Shown piece by piece: positions 1-7,832 of a stretch of DNA of 64,000 nucleotides; the stretch's first letter is position 1, and each line of letters starts with the position of its first letter. Below the pieces are notes generated by a model that did not search any database, was not told the DNA's origin, and saw only the letters and a list, made by a program, of their open reading frames with translations. Made by a program: the position numbers and the translations under genes. Origin of the DNA: JBGAPH01 sp046349955. Lineage in GTDB: Bacteria; Planctomycetota; Planctomycetia; Pirellulales; JBGAPH01. The stretch is from the NCBI GenBank assembly GCA_046349955.1, contig JAXMBI010000022.1, forward strand, positions 1 to 64,000, read 5' to 3'.

Positions 1-183
1 TTCGTCCCCTTGAAAGGCGAATTGCCGGGCCTGAATCTGCGCCGCCTGAGGAGGCAGGACGCGGAAGTTGCCCGGCCGCTGTGGGAACTGGGCGGCCAAC
101 GGGAGCACCACGCCGAGGAGCGTCAGCAGGCCTGTTGCGCGGACCGCAAAGCGAATCGAGCGAGTACGATCCATCGAAGGCAT
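1..183 (-). CDS. Secreted protein, N-terminal 61 residues only
   Basis: The minus strand opens at an ATG (183-181) and stays open to the window edge. It reads MPSMDRTRSIRF, then a hydrophobic stretch (ATGLLTLLGVVLPLAA) and AQFPQRPG, which is a convincing Sec signal peptide with likely cleavage near residues 30-32. The mature part seen so far is rich in Gln, Arg and Pro (LPPQAAQIQARQF). A second in-frame ATG at 174 is an alternative start. The rest lies outside the window, so no function can be given. It is transcribed divergently from the HU-like gene across about 550 bp. Confidence 0.7.
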   Translation of the reverse strand, partial: MPSMDRTRSIRFAVRATGLLTLLGVVLPLAAQFPQRPGNFRVLPPQAAQIQARQFAFQGDE

Positions 184-737
184 GCTCCGTGTGAGGACCC
201 GCGGCTGCGCCGGGTGACGGCCACCCGGGCTGCGGTGATGCGGGCTCGAATCGTTCGAGCACAGGTAAATCTCTGACGCGCTGCGCGGCTTGCGCGAGCC
301 GAAAAAGCTCGGCAAAAGCCGGAATCAAATCTAGCTTAGACGGCTGAACCGGACCTTCGCAAGCAGCCGGGGCCACACAGCGGCGACGCGACTTCTACGC
401 AGAAAGCCGGGGTTTGGAGCGCGACGAGGGCGATTTGCGGCAGCGCCGTGCGACCGGCGCAGCTTGCGTGCGCGGAACGAGCGGCACGGTCTGGCTGGAA
501 AGTTTGCGGGGGGAAGTGAATTCTCCGATCGGCGAAGACGATAGGTTTCCGTAACCTAGTGCGGCTGCGGGAGGGGCAATTTTTCCCGAGATTTTGCGGC
601 CTGCCGCGGTCGGGAAGGGTTGCATTTTCGCCAAGGTCGTCTTTAATCATCCCGTCCTGAATTCGAGGCCCGTTCCTGAATTCCCGGATGGATCAGTCAC
701 AACCGAGTCCCAAGCCCCACGAGGAGGGTCCCACGAA
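184..737. other. Gene-free region between divergent genes
   Basis: I see no coding region here that looks real. Short minus-strand frames exist, but they have Arg/Pro/Ser-biased translations, no good ribosome site and no recognisable domain. The stretch should hold the promoters of the secreted protein (minus) and of the HU-like gene (plus). Its right half (about 560-700) is less GC-rich than the surroundings, as promoter DNA often is. Confidence 0.5.
620..647 (+). promoter_or_regulatory. Possible promoter of the HU-like gene
   Basis: TTGCAT (620-625) and TTTAAT (642-647) are separated by 16 bp, about 90 bp before the HU-like start codon. The -10-like box matches TATAAT at five of six positions; the -35-like box is weak. 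This is only a pattern match. Confidence 0.3.
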
Positions 738-1064
738 ATGGCCAAGGCCCCAGCAAAGAAGGCCCCGAGCAAGACCGAGATCTTCAGCAGCATTGCGGAA
801 TCGACCGACCTGACCAAGAAGCAGGTCGCCGCAGTGATGGAAGCCCTGGTCGGCGAGATCAAGAAGAGCCTCGGCAACCGTGGCCCGGGCGTGTTCCAGA
901 TTCCCGGCCTGGTGAAGATCGAGAAGAAGAAGATGCCGGCTCGTCCGGCCAAGAAGGGCGTGCCCAACCCCTTCAAGCCTGGAGAGCTGATGGACGTTCC
1001 GGCCAAGCCGGCGTACACCAAGATCAAGGTTCGGCCGCTGAAGAGCCTGAAGGACATGGGCTAG
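738..1064 (+). CDS. HU/IHF-family DNA-binding protein with basic N-terminal extension
   Basis: A 108-residue protein. The ATG at 738 is chosen because a strong ribosome site (GAGGAGGG, 721-728) lies just before it; the frame stays open upstream to 594 but that part does not look coding. Residues 1-11 (MAKAPAKKAPS) form a Lys/Ala/Pro tail reminiscent of histone H1. From residue 12 the HU fold follows: TEIFSSIAESTDLTKKQV matches the first helices, and a modified DNA-contacting arm (KKGVPNPFKPGE) takes the place of the usual RNPxTGE. HU proteins are dimeric, bend DNA and help organise the nucleoid. A hairpin terminator follows the gene, which suggests a monocistronic, probably highly expressed unit. 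The family call is confident; any difference in DNA binding is inference. Confidence 0.88.
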   Translation: MAKAPAKKAPSKTEIFSSIAESTDLTKKQVAAVMEALVGEIKKSLGNRGPGVFQIPGLVKIEKKKMPARPAKKGVPNPFKPGELMDVPAKPAYTKIKVRPLKSLKDMG

Positions 1065-1144
1065 TTCGGCCGGCCGGTCGCCTGACTCACGAGGCCAGTT
1101 CCTCCTTTTGAGTGAGCGGCCGCCAGGCGACGGACGTCTGAGGC

Positions 1145-1183
1145 GAGCGCGCTCCGCAAACGCGTTGATTGCGGAGCGCGCTC
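1145..1183 (+). terminator. Hairpin terminator after the HU-like gene
   Basis: A perfect 15-bp stem (GAGCGCGCTCCGCAA, 1145-1159, pairing with 1169-1183) has a 9-nt loop and is followed by a pyrimidine-rich run (TTGCCGTTTCTTCCCCC). It lies about 80 bp after the stop codon. The T-run is poor for a strict intrinsic terminator, but the stem is very stable. Confidence 0.65.
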
Positions 1184-1588
1184 TTGCCGTTTCTTCCCCC
1201 TCGAGCTTGCCGCGCGGGCGGCAGATTCCTTCGAGGAGCGTGTGATGCTTGCGGAGCCGACGGCGCCGTCCAACAGGGGCGTTCCCTGGCGGAACTCCCG
1301 CCCAGGCTCGGGCGTCCAAGATCCGCGGCTGCCACGCGAACAGAGTGCGGCGGTAGCCGGGCTGAGACCGGGACAATTAGGGAGAAAAAGCTGCTTGGCC
1401 TCCGGCTGCGATCTTGCAGCCCTTGTCCAACTGGCTTAGGCTAACGAACGTCGTCGGAAAAGGCCCTGAGATCCGCAACGCCGGCGACCTCCCCCCCCGA
1501 AATGTTGCTGCTCAACGCCGCGCGTGCGCCTGGTGGCCCTGTGGCGCCTGCCTCGTCCATCGTCGAATTCTGAACAGGAGCAAGAGGA

Positions 1589-2578
1589 ATGTCTCAGCCC
1601 AAGCGTCGGTTGCGCGGGTTTACCTTGGTTGAGCTGTTGGTGGTGATCGCCATCATCGGCATCCTCATTGCCTTGCTCCTGCCGGCCGTTCAATCGGCTC
1701 GCGAGGCGGCTCGCCGCGGCGCTTGCCTCAACAACCTCAAGCAGTTGGCGCTGTCGATCAGCCTGTACGACGACCAAAACAAACGGTTGCCCCCCGGCAG
1801 CACCGGCAAGGCCAATGGCAGCGAAGGCTCCTTTTCGTTTCCCTCGCCGTGGTCCGACCCGACCGGCGGCAGCGGGCTGCCCTGGGGTCACTACAGTTGG
1901 GCCGCCGTGATTCTGCCCTTCATGGAAGGGCAGAACATCTACAACTCGATCGACTTCACGGTCCAAGCTTACGCAGAGTCCCTTCCAGAAGATGCAGGCT
2001 GGGGCAAGGAACGCGGTCCGGCTGGAAGCCCCAAGAACAAGCTCGCCGCGCAGAGCCAACCGGCGACGTTTGTGTGTCCTTCTGCGCATACGGCCTTGAA
2101 CCTCAGCAGCGGGTTGCGACGCCAGTCGATGTTCAAGGACTACGGCATCAACGCCGGCTCCGGCAACGACGGTTGTTGTGCGGAGCGCAACGGGCCGCAC
2201 GACGGCTTGGCCTGGGTGCGCAGCTCGGTGCGGCTGGGAGAGGTCCTCGACGGCACCAGCAGCACCTTTCTGTTCCTCGAGTTCGCGCACAACGCGGGGC
2301 ACAGTTGGTGCTCGCCCGAATGGGGGACCAACCAGTTCTTCTGGGTCCACCATATCTCGCAGGGCTACGTGACCGCGGCCGAGTACGGCGGAGCGCCGCC
2401 GTTCCCGCCCAATACGACGTTCCCCAACACCCGCGGCGCCTTCAGTGATCATCCGGGCGGTGTGAACGCGGCTTATCTCGACAACCACGTGGCCTTCATC
2501 AGCAACAACATCGACACTCGGCTCTACTCGCGGTTGTTTACCCGGGAAGGCCAGGAAGTGGTGCAGTTGCCCGAGTAG
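1589..2578 (+). CDS. DUF1559 family pilin-like protein (prepilin-type N-terminus)
   Basis: A 329-residue member of the large planctomycete DUF1559 (SBP_bac_10-like) family. The N-terminus has the prepilin peptidase/methylation motif GFTLVELLVVIAIIGILIAL (residues about 11-30), followed by SAREAARR and NNLKQLALS, as in type II pseudopilins. The C-terminus carries the family's typical end, SDHPGGVNAAYLDNHVAFI. A ribosome site (CAGGAG, AGAGG) lies before the ATG. The protein is probably processed by a prepilin peptidase and exposed at the cell surface or in the periplasm. The role of the family is not established. Two small transthyretin-fold lipoproteins follow on the same strand, an arrangement repeated near 44.7 kb. 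Confidence 0.93.
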   Translation: MSQPKRRLRGFTLVELLVVIAIIGILIALLLPAVQSAREAARRGACLNNLKQLALSISLYDDQNKRLPPGSTGKANGSEGSFSFPSPWSDPTGGSGLPWGHYSWAAVILPFMEGQNIYNSIDFTVQAYAESLPEDAGWGKERGPAGSPKNKLAAQSQPATFVCPSAHTALNLSSGLRRQSMFKDYGINAGSGNDGCCAERNGPHDGLAWVRSSVRLGEVLDGTSSTFLFLEFAHNAGHSWCSPEWGTNQFFWVHHISQGYVTAAEYGGAPPFPPNTTFPNTRGAFSDHPGGVNAAYLDNHVAFISNNIDTRLYSRLFTREGQEVVQLPE

Positions 2579-2648
2579 GCGCCGCCTCCGCTGGTTCGGT
2601 CGTTTCTTCGCGCAAGACGCACGTACGTTTCCCCGGGAAGGGCTCGAG

Positions 2649-3071
2649 ATGATGGCTCGGCGGTTGGTCGCACTGTTGGGAGTGGTGGTTCTCTGTGCCG
2701 GCTGCAGTCAGGAGGGGCCGGACATCGTGCCCGTCACCGGCAAGGTCACGCGCAACGGCCAGCCGGTGCCCAAGCTGTTCCTCAGCTTCCAGCCCGACGA
2801 CGGGCGGGCAAGCTGGGCCACCTCGGATGACGAGGGGAACTTCGAGCTCGAGTACGACTCGACGCACAAGGGCGCCCGCGTGGGCAACCACACGGTGACG
2901 CTTCTGCATCGCCCGGCCTCGATCGACGAGGAAATGAAGATGAACAAGGGCAAGGCCAAGCTGCATCCCGATATGAAGAAAATCTTGGCGAAGTATGGCC
3001 CGACCGGCACGGAAAAGCTGCAGGTGACCATCTCCGCGAAGCAACAGCCGCTCGATCTCAAGCTCGACTAG
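2649..3071 (+). CDS. Lipoprotein with carboxypeptidase-regulatory/transthyretin-like fold
   Basis: A 140-residue protein with a type II signal peptide (MARRLVALLGVVVLCAGC; lipobox Cys about residue 19) and a short beta-rich domain beginning VPVTGKVTRNGQPVPKL. That opening is typical of carboxypeptidase-regulatory-like or transthyretin-like domains, which planctomycetes often encode next to DUF1559 genes. The C-terminus, LQVTISAKQQPLDLKLD, is the last strand of the fold. The protein should be anchored in a membrane facing the periplasm. It lies 70 bp after the DUF1559 gene and is a clear paralogue of the next gene, so all are likely one transcription unit. No specific function is known. Confidence 0.85.
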   Translation: MMARRLVALLGVVVLCAGCSQEGPDIVPVTGKVTRNGQPVPKLFLSFQPDDGRASWATSDDEGNFELEYDSTHKGARVGNHTVTLLHRPASIDEEMKMNKGKAKLHPDMKKILAKYGPTGTEKLQVTISAKQQPLDLKLD

Positions 3072-3121
3072 GGTTCGGATGCGTTGACTGGGTCTGCGGC
3101 CTTCAACTCTCGCGTTGCTCG

Positions 3122-3553
3122 ATGAACGTTCCTCGCGCCCGGTTCGCCCTCGTCGCAGCGCTTTTCGCGACTCTTGCCCTGGGCTGTGGGGACAGCCGCC
3201 CCCAGATCATTCCGGTGCGGGGCACGGCTACGCGCGGCGGCAAGCCGGTGGCGAACCTCTACCTCGACTTCCAGCCCACGAGCGGCCGTAATAGTTGGGC
3301 CTTTACCGACGACCAAGGGCACTACGAGCTCGAGTACGACCAAGGCGTCATGGGGGCGATCGTCGGCGAGCACACGGTCACCGTGTCGCTCAAGCCCAAA
3401 GACCTCGAAGCGGAATTGGCCCTGCAGACGGGACAGTTCAAGTGGTCGGCCGATGCCCAAAAGATCGGGGCCAAGTACGGGGCCGGTTCGCCGAACCGCA
3501 AGAAAGTGACCGTGGCGCCGGGCAGCGAAGTGATCGACCTCGAACTCGACTGA
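3122..3553 (+). CDS. Lipoprotein, tandem paralogue of the preceding gene
   Basis: A 143-residue lipoprotein: signal peptide with lipobox LALGC (Cys about residue 21), then IPVRGTATRGGKPVANLYLD, a transthyretin-like domain aligning along its whole length with the previous gene. Both share FQP, DDxGxxELEYD, a central VGxHTVT strand and an IDLELD/LDLKLD ending. This points to a tandem duplication followed by divergence. It sits 50 bp downstream of its paralogue with no terminator between them. Probable location: membrane-anchored, facing the periplasm. Function unknown; a partner of the DUF1559 protein is a reasonable but unproven guess. Confidence 0.85.
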   Translation: MNVPRARFALVAALFATLALGCGDSRPQIIPVRGTATRGGKPVANLYLDFQPTSGRNSWAFTDDQGHYELEYDQGVMGAIVGEHTVTVSLKPKDLEAELALQTGQFKWSADAQKIGAKYGAGSPNRKKVTVAPGSEVIDLELD

Positions 3554-3605
3554 GTCGGGCTCGCGGCCGAGCCCCCAGCGATCACGCAGCCAGGGCGCCT
3601 TCACT

Positions 3606-3905
3606 GTGAGCCAACGCACGAAGATCGGCTGGCTCGCCCTCGCCCTCCTGCTCAGCGGCGCCGCGCTGCTCACGGGGATTGGCGGAAGCCAATCAACCGC
3701 GATCGCCGCGGCGTTCTTGCGCGTGGGCGCCGTTCTCGGCGCGCTCTGGCTGGCTTATGCCGAGCTGTCACGAATCCCAGCGCGGCTGTGGCTCGCCAGC
3801 GCGGCGGCGCTCGTGGTGTTCGCGGCGCGGCCGCGCTGGTGGCCCGTGGCGCTGGCGGTGTTCGCGATTGCTCTCCTTGCCCGGCCAGCGCGCCGGCGCG
3901 GTTGA
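3606..3905 (+). CDS. Small Ala/Leu-rich membrane protein
   Basis: A 99-residue frame starting at GTG (3606). The translation has three or four hydrophobic segments (WLALALLLSGAALLTGI; FLRVGAVLGALWLAYA; LWLASAAALVVFAA; WPVALAVFAIALLA) and ends in a short basic tail (RPARRRG), so it would be almost entirely membrane-embedded. It follows the lipoprotein genes by about 50 bp. I recognise no family. The hydrophobic pattern and codon usage favour a real gene, but a GC-rich chance frame cannot be excluded. Confidence 0.5.
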   Translation: MSQRTKIGWLALALLLSGAALLTGIGGSQSTAIAAAFLRVGAVLGALWLAYAELSRIPARLWLASAAALVVFAARPRWWPVALAVFAIALLARPARRRG

Positions 3906-3974
3906 GCGGTCGGCGCGCGCGAGTTCGCCAGGAGACGGCAGCTCCTGGCGAACGAACGAGACGCGGCAACCGCC

Positions 3975-4754
3975 CTACTGCTGGACGACCTGCAGCACGA
4001 AGACCGAGGTCAGGTCGCCGATCGGAGAAGCCCCCAGGACCACGAATTGCCCATACGGCGCGTCGATGGTGCTCGACAGGCTGACCAAGCTGTGCGGCGC
4101 AGCTTGAGCGTTGTTTGCGTCCTTCGGGGCGGGGCGATCTTCGCGGACACTGAGATCGAGCGTGAGCCGCGGGTATTGCAGGTGCGGCTGCCAGACGAGC
4201 TCGCCGGCCACCTCGAAGCGCGTGGGCGCATCAAGAACCGGGGTGCCCAGAAGCGTAAACGTGGTTCCGCTCACGTTGACCAACGAGTTGGCGACCACGC
4301 GGAGGTCCTCAATGCCCAACTTCGCTAGCGCCCCGACCACGGGCTCGAGATCCTTGGCCGGCGCGGCGCGATCTCCCTTCAACCCCGAAACCAACCAAAG
4401 CACGCGCACTTGCACCGGCGGATGATCGGGCCGAGCCGTGGGCAGAGCAGCCGGATTCGCCACGGAGTCGAGCCGCTCGATCAGCGCCGCGGCAACGCCC
4501 AACGATTCGTTGTCGCTGGACAGGATGAGCGAGTTCGTCCGCTCGTCCACCGCAAACCGACCTTTGCCCAAAACGCCTTGCAACACCAGCGCCAATTCCT
4601 GCGCTCGGGCGTTTGCGAGCTGAAAGACTTTGAGGGACGGCTGCGGCGTCGGCGTCGGCGTCGGCGTTTGGGCCCATCCGCGGGAGACGTGCGCCGAGCC
4701 GAGGCCGACGGCCAGAACCAACAGGGAAGCGAAGCGCAATGTTCGGAGGTTCAT
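3975..4754 (-). CDS. Secreted protein with secretin N-terminal-like domain
   Basis: A 259-residue protein. The start at 4754 is chosen because it begins a clear signal peptide (MNLRTLRFASLLVLAVGLGS, cleavage near WAQ); the frame continues further upstream but would overlap the anti-sigma gene. After a TPTPTPTPQP linker, LKVFQLANARAQELALVLQG and FAVDERTNSLILSSDNESL match the short secretin N / NolW-like fold: a beta-alpha unit followed by a strand that reads 'D.RTNSLI'. The C-terminal half (LVWQPHLQYPRLTLDLSVRED) is unassigned beta-rich sequence. It is the last gene of an ECF sigma/anti-sigma unit, so it may be the envelope component whose state or level the circuit controls. There is no pore-forming secretin domain. 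Confidence 0.72.
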   Translation of the reverse strand: MNLRTLRFASLLVLAVGLGSAHVSRGWAQTPTPTPTPQPSLKVFQLANARAQELALVLQGVLGKGRFAVDERTNSLILSSDNESLGVAAALIERLDSVANPAALPTARPDHPPVQVRVLWLVSGLKGDRAAPAKDLEPVVGALAKLGIEDLRVVANSLVNVSGTTFTLLGTPVLDAPTRFEVAGELVWQPHLQYPRLTLDLSVREDRPAPKDANNAQAAPHSLVSLSSTIDAPYGQFVVLGASPIGDLTSVFVLQVVQQ

Positions 4755-4798
4755 AAGAGGTCTCGTGAAGGAACGAAGGGGTGAATGGAAGTGGAGCT

Positions 4799-5263
4799 TT
4801 AGGATCCGCCGAGCGGCCGCGCTTCCAGCACAGGGTAAGTCCAGACGATCGTGACGCGCGGATCGTTCGATTCCAGCGGGCGAGCAATCACGTTGCTGCT
4901 CAGTTGTACGGACACGGTGGCCGACCTTGGCCCGGCGGCCCCGTCCGGCGCCGTGGCGGTGGCGCCGGCATCGCCACGCTCGACGCGAGGCCAAATAAAC
5001 CAAACGACGGCCAGCAGCAGGCCAGCAAGGGCGCCTCCCCGCACGAAGCGCCGCACTCGTAGCCGCCGTTTGAAACGCAGACCCAACGGCGGCGCGGGCT
5101 CGAGGTCGGCTGCTTGCCCGAGCAAGCCATCGATCCGGCGTTGCAGGTCGAGTGCGTTCTGACAAGCCGTACAGCCCGCAAGATGCTCGGCGAACATCGC
5201 CCGATCTTCGGCCGTGAGCAGAACGAGCAGGTAGGCGTCGAGTTGATCGCAAACTTGGTTCAT
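4799..5263 (-). CDS. Zinc-finger anti-sigma factor, membrane anchored
   Basis: A 154-residue protein starting at ATG 5263, which overlaps the stop codon of the sigma gene by 4 bp (ATGA). The N-terminus has the anti-sigma zinc-finger pattern H27-x3-C31-x2-C34 (EHLAGCTACQ), known to clamp ECF sigma factors. A membrane segment (LAGLLLAVVWFIW, about residues 77-90) follows a basic stretch (RFKRRLRVRRFVRG). The outer domain ends in a strand-rich region (ATVSVQLSSNVIARPLES). Function by family: it holds the adjacent sigma factor inactive until an envelope signal arrives. The overlap implies translational coupling and near-equal synthesis. Confidence 0.85.
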   Translation of the reverse strand: MNQVCDQLDAYLLVLLTAEDRAMFAEHLAGCTACQNALDLQRRIDGLLGQAADLEPAPPLGLRFKRRLRVRRFVRGGALAGLLLAVVWFIWPRVERGDAGATATAPDGAAGPRSATVSVQLSSNVIARPLESNDPRVTIVWTYPVLEARPLGGS

Positions 5264-5757
5264 GTGCGTTGCCGTTCCGGAATCAAGTGAGCCAGCCGCT
5301 CGCGCATGCGTTTGCGGGCTAAGCACAGGCTGGCCTTCACGGCGTCGGGTGACGATTCGAGGGCGTCCGCCACCTCGGCGATCGACAGTCCTTCGCAGGC
5401 ATGCAAATACAACACTTCGCGCTGCCGCTGCGGCAGTCCGTCAAGTGCGGCCAGCGCCTGCTCGACCAACTCCCGCTCTTCGAGCCCTCGTGCCGGCTCG
5501 GCGGGGCAAATCACGGCCGCAGGTTCGATCAGTTCTTCCTCGGTGGTCGATCGCCGCCGCAGCCGATCGCGCCACAAGTTGGCTACGATCTGAAACAACC
5601 AGGCGCGGGCGGCGTTGGGATTCCGCAGCCGGTCGCGGCCGCGCCAGGCCCGCAGCAGCGCGTCTTGGGCCAGGTCCTCGGCGGCCGCGCGATCGCGCGT
5701 CAGCCGCAGGGCAAAGCGGTAGAGACGGTCGGCGTGTTGGGCGAGCAGATCGTTCAC
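5260..5757 (-). CDS. ECF RNA polymerase sigma factor
   Basis: A 165-residue sigma-70 family protein of ECF size. It starts at GTG 5757. Region 2: LYRFALRLTRDRAAAEDLAQ, then DALLRAWRGRDRLRNPNAARAW; the DLAQ-DAL core-binding helix and the W-rich promoter-melting segment are plain. Region 4: LDGLPQRQREVLYLHACEGL then SIAEVADALESSPDAVKASL, a helix-turn-helix for -35 recognition. It heads a three-gene unit with a zinc-finger anti-sigma (ATGA overlap) and a secreted secretin-N-like protein. Such units usually regulate themselves, but no clear ECF-type -35/-10 was found upstream. Confidence 0.9.
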   Translation of the reverse strand: MNDLLAQHADRLYRFALRLTRDRAAAEDLAQDALLRAWRGRDRLRNPNAARAWLFQIVANLWRDRLRRRSTTEEELIEPAAVICPAEPARGLEERELVEQALAALDGLPQRQREVLYLHACEGLSIAEVADALESSPDAVKASLCLARKRMRERLAHLIPERQRT

Positions 5758-6116
5758 CGCGCGGCTCTGGGGCGGCCGTGGCCGGGGACTTAGGCATCCT
5801 GGCTGTTAGACGCCCGGGGCAGGCCAAGGTAAAGCGCGGCGAAGCCAAATCGGCCCCGGGCCCGTGCCTGGGGGAGGCGGCCTACCCCGCCATGAGGGTT
5901 TTGCCTGACGAGTTCGCGTCAAGACGGCTTTGCAGAAAACCGGTTTTGTTGCAGCCGGGGGGTGGACGGAGTACCATCAATTCTTGAAGCTGCCAGCGAT
6001 CTGCGTTCGTAATGCGGAGACGAGCCCCGAGCGCCGACATCTTTTGCAATGGCTCATGCGCTTCGGCCGATGGGCCAAGCCGCTCATTTCTGGTTTGCTG
6101 AGATCAAGGATTCCCC
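5758..6116. other. Gene-free region between divergent units
   Basis: About 360 bp separate the ECF operon (minus) from the Asn-rich secreted protein (plus). I see no gene, repeat or convincing hairpin. It presumably holds both promoters. Confidence 0.5.
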
Positions 6117-7559
6117 GTGACAATCCGCACGTATCGCGTCGCTTGCTCCGCGTCGTTGTTCGCCCGCCTGCTCGCGGCAATCTTGGCCCTGGGTTCGACG
6201 TCTGCCCTGGCCCAAAACAACAATGCGAACAACAACGCCAACAATAACAACAACAACAATAACAACGGCAACAACTTCAATAACTTGAACGGCGGCGCGC
6301 TGGTGCCGTTCGTGCAGACGCGCCAAGTGGGCGGCATGCTCATCGACGCGGGGGGCGTGCTGCAGAATGTTGAGGTCGATGAGCGCAACGCGCTGCGGCA
6401 ACAGCGCATCATGGCGCTGCAGCCCGCCGTAGCCGATTTGGACGCTCCTGCCGAGCTGCGCAAGGTCTCGCTGCGCAAGCTCGAGGCGGCGATCGCGCAC
6501 CATCTGAAACACGAACAGGGCCCGCTGCCCGACGAAATCCGCTACCTGGGTGGGCTGCAGCGGGTGCGTTACGTGTTCGTCTATCCCGAACAGGGAGACT
6601 TGGTGCTTGCCGGGCCCGGCGAAGGCTGGAAGGTCAGTCCGGCGGGCGAAGTCGTTGGCAACAAGAGCGGCCGTCCGGTGTTGCAGCTCGAGGACTTGCT
6701 GGTGGCGCTGCGCACTGCCGCGTCCGCGAGCAACACGGTCATTAGCTGCTCGATCGAGCCCACCGAAGAAGGGCGCCGCCGGCTCGAAGCCCTCCGGCTC
6801 ACGACCATCGGCAACCCCACTCAAACGCTGACGCTGATGGAGCAGCAACTCGGCCCGCAAAACGTTCTCGTGGGCGGCGTGCCCGGCACGTCGCGCTTTG
6901 CGCAGGTGCTCGTGTCGGCTGACTATCGCATGAAGCGGATCGCGATGAAGTTCGATCCTTCGCCCGTGAAAGGCCTGCCGAGCTATCTCGACATGGCGAG
7001 CCCCGCAGCCGCCACGCAAACGCCCCGCTGGTGGATGACCACCAGCTACGAGCCGCTGCTCAAAGACCCGGAGGGACTCGCCTGGGAGCTTCGGGGCCAA
7101 GGGGTGAAGGCGATGACCGAGGAGGACGTGTTCGTCGATGGAGTGCGGCAAAAGACGGGCAAGAAGAACGCCCAGGCCCAGAAGTGGGCCGACCTGATGA
7201 CCCAGCACTTCCAAGAGCTGGCCGCTCAGGACACCGTCTTCGGCGAGCTGCGCAATTGCATGGATCTGGCGGTCGTGGCCGCGCTGATCACGCGCGAGAA
7301 CCTGGGCGAAAAGGCCGGCTACAGCATGCCTCTGCTGCTCGACCAAGGGGAGCTAGCGGTCACGCTCTACGAGTCGCCCAAGACCGTGCATTCGATGGCC
7401 AGCGCCGTAAAGAAGCGCCGCACGTGGATCATCAGCGTCTCAGGGGGCGTGGAGCTCGATTCCTTCGGCGTGGCGGGCCGTCAACAAGCCGACGCCGCCC
7501 TGGCCCCGTTGCGGGCTGACGCCCTGGGCGGCCAGCAGGACCGCTGGTGGTGGAACTAG
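6117..7559 (+). CDS. Secreted planctomycete protein resembling DUF1598, with Asn-rich N-terminus
   Basis: A 480-residue protein starting at GTG 6117. It has a signal peptide (SLFARLLAAILALGSTSALA, then Q) followed by a mature N-terminus that is almost pure Asn (about residues 34-57). The body contains VGGMLIDAGGVLQNVEV, IRYLGGLQRVRYVFVYPEQG and LVLAGPGEGWKV, a pattern I associate with the planctomycete-specific DUF1598 family; this is from memory, not a search. FGELRNCMDLAVVAALITRE in the second half looks helical. No catalytic motif is seen. It is probably periplasmic or at the outer surface. It stands alone between the ECF unit and the DUF11 protein. The family assignment is moderate and the function unknown. 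Confidence 0.75.
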   Translation: MTIRTYRVACSASLFARLLAAILALGSTSALAQNNNANNNANNNNNNNNNGNNFNNLNGGALVPFVQTRQVGGMLIDAGGVLQNVEVDERNALRQQRIMALQPAVADLDAPAELRKVSLRKLEAAIAHHLKHEQGPLPDEIRYLGGLQRVRYVFVYPEQGDLVLAGPGEGWKVSPAGEVVGNKSGRPVLQLEDLLVALRTAASASNTVISCSIEPTEEGRRRLEALRLTTIGNPTQTLTLMEQQLGPQNVLVGGVPGTSRFAQVLVSADYRMKRIAMKFDPSPVKGLPSYLDMASPAAATQTPRWWMTTSYEPLLKDPEGLAWELRGQGVKAMTEEDVFVDGVRQKTGKKNAQAQKWADLMTQHFQELAAQDTVFGELRNCMDLAVVAALITRENLGEKAGYSMPLLLDQGELAVTLYESPKTVHSMASAVKKRRTWIISVSGGVELDSFGVAGRQQADAALAPLRADALGGQQDRWWWN

Positions 7560-7832
7560 GGGCGGGCCCAAGCTTTCGCGGTGGTTGACCGCTTGCTAGC
7601 GGCGCCTCTGGGCAGAGTGCTGGGAACGCTGGCGGCGGCCCATCTTCGTGGCTGACCTCGCCGCGTCCCCCTTCTCAACTGGCCTTTGCAGTCCAGGTCA
7701 GATTTGGTACCTACCCCGCTTCGCAGGTGCGATGGACCGCGCCCGCGCTAGGGTCGTTCGCTTCGTGAGGGCCTGTCCGTGGCCGCCGGGGCGTCGATTC
7801 GTACCCTGACTCTTCTTGGTGGAGACGTCGGC

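Noticed and set aside
336..650. Possible small minus-strand genes before the HU-like gene
   Set aside because: Composition is that of random GC-rich DNA and no ribosome site or conserved motif is seen.
594..737. 48-codon upstream extension of the HU-like gene
   Set aside because: The extension is not HU-like, and a strong ribosome site precedes the ATG at 738.
1436..2488. 350-codon minus frame opposite the DUF1559 gene
   Set aside because: No signal, domain or ribosome site; the plus strand encodes a well-conserved family here. Similar antisense frames at 44630-45802, 8493-9779 and 36647-38152 were dropped for the same reason.
6220..6290. Run of AAC/AAT codons as a possible microsatellite or CRISPR-like array
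   Set aside because: It is in frame and encodes the Asn-rich N-terminus of a secreted protein; there are no spacers or regular repeats.
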